DNA of 64,000 bases from positions 41,115,909 to 41,179,908 of the forward strand of contig OY755045.1 in the NCBI GenBank assembly GCA_963576565.1, given 5' to 3'. This DNA is from Aspidapion aeneum (lineage: Eukaryota > Arthropoda > Insecta > Coleoptera > Brentidae). A model generated the notes under the pieces. It was not told the DNA's origin. It worked only from the letters and a program-made list of their open reading frames with translations, and made no database searches. How positions within the stretch are numbered: position 1 is the stretch's first letter; each line of letters opens with the position of its first letter. This document shows positions 60,151 through 64,000 of the stretch, piece after piece. The position numbers were made by a program, and so were the translations under genes.

Positions 60151-60284
60151 ATTGGTGCACGTAGATGAAGATTCCCCCACCTCTTCCCGGAGCGACTCGG
60201 CCGAAAATGACTGTGATATTATGATTGATTCCGACCCGGCCCTGAATACTACTTCCAATCAAGATTCAGGACCGGATTCGCTTG
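60151..60284 (+). CDS. Second coding exon of the unidentified gene
   Basis: Acceptor AATTCTACAG, donor GTAAGT. Phase 2-to-1 joining with exon 1 gives residues 30-73: LVHVDEDSPTSSRSDSAEND, then CDIMIDSDPALNTTSNQDSG and PDSL. Very acidic and serine-rich, probably disordered. The other two frames stop within 20 bases. The exon ends one base into a codon; no third exon is seen before the window ends. Confidence 0.75.
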
Positions 60285-60521
60285 GTAAGTGACTGTTCTG
60301 TTAAGGGGGTGAAAATGGGTTTGATTTGGATTGGTTAGGTTTGAGGTAGTATGCCGGCCTCTAAGAAAAATGCTTTATATTACGGAAAGTTCCAGACTAA
60401 AGAAAATTAAGGGAAACTCCCCTTATTTCGTCAGTTCTTATAAATTCGTAAAATAAATATTTATTATGAATATGTCACACATAAATGCAAAAATAATATA
60501 CGGATCCATGACGGATCTGAT

Positions 60522-62924
60522 CAACGATTATAAACACACAGGATTGCCTATTTGCTCGAATCTTTTAGCGGTAGGCGGCGCCTTGCTTACGTCACAAGTG
60601 GACCTCTGCTCAGCGCGCTTCATATAATACACATTGCAATCGTGAGTTTTTCCCGCTTTTTTCTTGCTTATTTGCAAACAAATTCATTCATTCATTCAAA
60701 ACAAATGATTTGATAAATCAAGAGTTTGCTCTGAGAGCTGAATTTTCCTAACAGACGATATGTTGGAGTTTGTTTTTTAAATAGTTGAAAGTTTTAGAAT
60801 AGAAGTAGGATTTTTTAAAAAAGTTTAATCAATTTAAATCATTAGATGTATAATTTATTGTTTTTGTTGCCGATATAATAAAATACACTTATATTATGCA
60901 GTAACGAAAAGGTATTTATTTGATATTTCAGATCTAAAATTGCAATATTTATTATATTATTATATTAAAAACCAGTCAGTTTTTGGAGAAAACAGCGAAA
61001 TAAGATGTGTTTTTCAACTTCTTATGCTTTAAATCAATAGATTTTTAAGTTTTTTTTCAAATGATTTACATTGTTTGTGTTATGAGTTGTTTTTATCCGA
61101 CCCAGCGCCCGTTTTCACTCCTTCTTCTGTAACATGTTTCTGAAAACTTCTATAAAGAGACTAAAAAGCTTAAGAAAAAAACTGAAACTAAACTTGGAGA
61201 AACTGTCTACAATCAGTTTAATAAAAAAAGTACGTTTGCGGCATAATTACCAATTTTCTTTAATGTGAATAATTTAATGAGCAAGGAGTTTCCAAAAATC
61301 AAAAAAAAATTAAAAGTTTTAATAAATATAATAATATAAAAGTATATATATTTATATTTCTACACTGAAAGAGGGAACACAAAGCTTTTATTTCAACAAA
61401 AAATTGTGCTTTCTTTATATCAATTCACTTAATTCACATTTATAAAGGTTTAATAATAATAGCCAAGTTTAGAAAAACATTTCCAAGCTAGTAAGAACCA
61501 TTCATTTTGAAATTTGTATTGTAGAACTTGGCTTTACTTTTATCTCAATTCTTTTTACGGAATACCACTTTCGCGTACTTGGCTTTTTTTACATGAAATG
61601 CTTTTGTTATGATTTCACTGCTTTTTTAAAGGATTTGGATAATATTTAAGTTTTAAAGTAGTAAAATATACGGGATATTGTTCAAAACTTTTGCAATGCC
61701 TTATTAAAAATGTTGAGTTTTTTTTTATATTTTCCTATGATTTTATCATAGTTCTTATCATCCTTCTAAAGCTCAGCTCTCTAGTGTTCCTGGAAGTAGG
61801 CAATGTTAATTTTACATAACTTTACATTTATAGGGAAGGAAAGTAAATTAAAATCTTAGCGTTTTCTTCAAAAGCTCAGCTTTCTAGCGTTTCTGGAAGT
61901 GGACAATGCTAATTTACATAACTTTACATTTATAGGGGAGGGAAGTTAATTAAACTTTGGGGTTTTTAATTTTCTTTTAGAGTTTTATCATAGTTCCTTT
62001 CGGCCTTCCAAATCTCAGCTCTCAAGCGTTTCTGGAAGTGGACAATGTTACTTTTACACAATTTTACATTTATAGGGGAAAGAAGTAAATTAGAATTTTG
62101 GGGTGTTTTAATTTTTTTCTATAGTTTTATCATTGTTACTATCGGCCTTCCAAAGCTTAGCTCTCTAGCGTGTCCGAAAGTGGGCAATCTTACTTTTACA
62201 TTACTTTACATTTATAGGGGAGGAAAGTAAATTATAATTTTTGGGGTTTTGACATTTTTTTCTATAGTTTTATCATAGTTCCTATCAGTCTGCCATTTCT
62301 GGAAATGGGCAATGTTACTTTTACATAACTTTACATGTATAGGGGAGGGAAGTAAATTAGAATTTTGGGGTTTTTTGATTTTTTCCAGGGGTTTGGCAGA
62401 CTTATGTCTGCCAAATTTCAGCTTTGTAGCATGTCTGGAAGTACAGTAGAATTTTGATGATCTATACATGAGTGAGTGAGTGAGTGAAAATTTCAACGTT
62501 TTTTGAAATTTCGTAGTAACTACTTCAGTACTTTTGGGAGTTCCATAAAACTAAACATGAAGGGATTGTTAACTCCATGGAGATCTACGACTGTGCAAAG
62601 TTTGAGATTCGTAGCTCATTCCGAACTAGAGTTTTAGATAGGTCAAGTAATGTTTCAAGACAAGATGGTACGGCACGTGAACTTGGCGAGGCACGGCTGC
62701 GCCCTCAGATTTAGCTCCTAAATAGTCAACCACACCGTCAAATAAATGAAAAAACGCAAAAAAACGGAGGTAAAAACGTCAAAAACACCTTAAAATCACA
62801 CGAACTCTGAATACAAACAAAGCAACTGGTCCGCTGGTGACGTAAGCAGACACTGTTCGTCTCACTGAGCGACGCTAACATTAGTTAAATGGAAATAAGC
62901 AATCCTGTGTGTTTATAATCGTTG
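60522..62924. mobile_element. Mutator-like non-autonomous element, 2.4 kb
   Basis: Terminal inverted repeat CAACGATTATAAACACACAG continuing GATTGC. Exact 9-bp duplication GGATCTGAT at 60513-60521 and 62925-62933. It interrupts a copy of the dispersed repeat seen intact at 37160. The interior is AT-rich without a gene and includes a tandem repeat at 61740-62450. The 9-bp duplication points to Mutator-like elements, but there is no transposase to confirm it. Confidence 0.85.
61740..62450. repeat. Tandem repeat inside the Mutator-like element
   Basis: About five units of 110-150 bp sharing TTTTATCATAGTTCCTATC, CTCTAGCGTTTCTGGAAGTG, and ACTTTACATTTATAGGGGAG. Confidence 0.9.
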
Positions 62925-63059
62925 GGATCTGATACCTTCCTGACCCATTAATACACTTCAAATAACTCTACGCCATCACCCTTAAGAACAGGTTTTTGGA
63001 AATATCTCAGAAACGAAAACTTCTACGAAGTTTTGTTTTACTTATACCTATTTATCGAT

Positions 63060-64000
63060 ACGAAAGGCGGAGAGAATGGACCTGGGTACGGTGATCATAG
63101 CGTAGGTGGCAACCCTTTCTTTTAGGGATAATATAAAAGACTACTGCCTTGTAGTACCGGCGTTGGAAACGTCAAAGGCTAGGGGAAAAAAACCTCGATC
63201 AAAAATCACCTGGTCCTCTAAGTTGGGGGGTTGGGGCATCAGACTAACTCTCTGATATCCGGAAAAAACGTACACTGTTAAAAAAAAACCCAATCAAACG
63301 CCTTGGAAAGAAAAGAAAAACCAGACGAACCAAGCAAAGAAACAGGAATATGATTTTTGGTACATGGAATGTGCAAGGAATGGGTCGAAAAGTAAATGAA
63401 ATAGTGCATGAGTGCAGTAGAATGAGGGTAGACCTTGCTGTACTAACAGAAACGAAAAAGAAAGGAAAAGGATCTGAAAACCTAGGACAATATGACCATT
63501 TCTATAGCGGAGTGGCAAAAGAAAAACGTGCTCAACAATGAGTATCTATTTTGGTCCACAAAAGCTTTAGAAAATTTATCACCAACTGGGAAGCAGTCAA
63601 TGAAAGGCTAATTAAAATGAATATAACAATAAAAGGAATGAGACTTACGATTTTTGGAATCTATGCGTATAACGACGATGCAAATGTAGCCGTGAAAGAC
63701 AAATTTTTTGAAGAAATACACAATGAAATATCAGCAGTAAGTACATCTAGAGAAATTGTCATATTGGGAGATTTAAATAGTAGAACCGGTAACAGAGTTA
63801 ATGATCTGACAGTTGGCCAATATGGAGAAAATGTTGTTAATGACAATGGAAACCGGCTAATTACAGTATGTGAGCATTTAGACCTAAAAATCCAAAACGG
63901 TTTTTTTCAACATAAGGAAATACACAAATATTTGTGTGGACCAAACCCTCACAAAACCTGAAATCTGTCATTGATTATCTTATCACTAAACAAAAGACAA
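63060..64000 (+). pseudogene. 5' end of an RTE-like LINE (endonuclease domain)
   Basis: A leader of about 290 bp is followed by MIFGTWNVQGMGRKVNEIVH, then VLTETKKKGKG with the catalytic glutamate and, after a stop at 63539, REIVILGDLNSRTG, the DxN block of apurinic-type endonucleases. Near 63925 a frame shift is needed to continue into QNLKSVIDYLITK. The element runs off the window. It could be the 5' end of the same family as the copy at 25640-26870, but no overlap is available. Confidence 0.8.

Overview
This window looks like nuclear DNA of an insect with a large, AT-rich, repeat-laden genome. The signs are split genes with GT-AG introns of 0.1 to 6 kb, an insect-type tryptophan hydroxylase gene, (CCTAA)n tracts, RTE-like LINEs, mariner and hAT remnants and tRNA-derived SINE-like sequence. 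A beetle is plausible, but that is a guess from repeat style only. No bacterial gene organisation is present, and most open reading frames here are translations of repeats.

Left 35.4 kb (minus strand): the tryptophan hydroxylase gene (Trh/TPH, first and rate-limiting step of serotonin synthesis). I reconstructed twelve coding exons from the ATG at 35430 down to 427. Every splice phase fits. They encode residues 1-479 plus one base of codon 480, including the ACT regulatory domain, the whole iron-dependent catalytic domain (ligands H325, H330, E370) and most of the tetramerisation tail. The last exon lies to the left of the window. The introns hold foldback (long inverted repeat) elements, LINE fragments, MITEs, a 164-bp satellite, a solo LTR and minisatellites.

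Middle (about 35.5-52.7 kb): intergenic and made of mobile or tandem DNA. It includes a 3.9-kb non-autonomous hAT element (42530-46466) with an exact 8-bp target duplication. Its interior is two head-to-head satellite arrays bounded by GC minisatellites, and it lies inside a larger terminal-inverted-repeat element. There is also a mariner remnant split by a 5'-truncated RNase H-type LINE with a 13-bp target duplication, and a 167-bp-period satellite at 49.93-51.97 kb.

Right end (52.7-64 kb, plus strand): the 5' end of a second gene. A CpG-rich leader and first coding exon start at ATG 52922, and a phase-matched acidic second exon lies at 60151-60284. I do not recognise the protein. It continues to the right. 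Its intron and downstream sequence hold LINE remnants, a pogo-like MITE, a hairpin-ended repeat, a 2.4-kb Mutator-like element with a 9-bp target duplication, and the start of an RTE-like LINE.

Nested insertions are frequent, and in several cases a second copy of the sequence shows the unoccupied site, so the order of insertion can be read directly.
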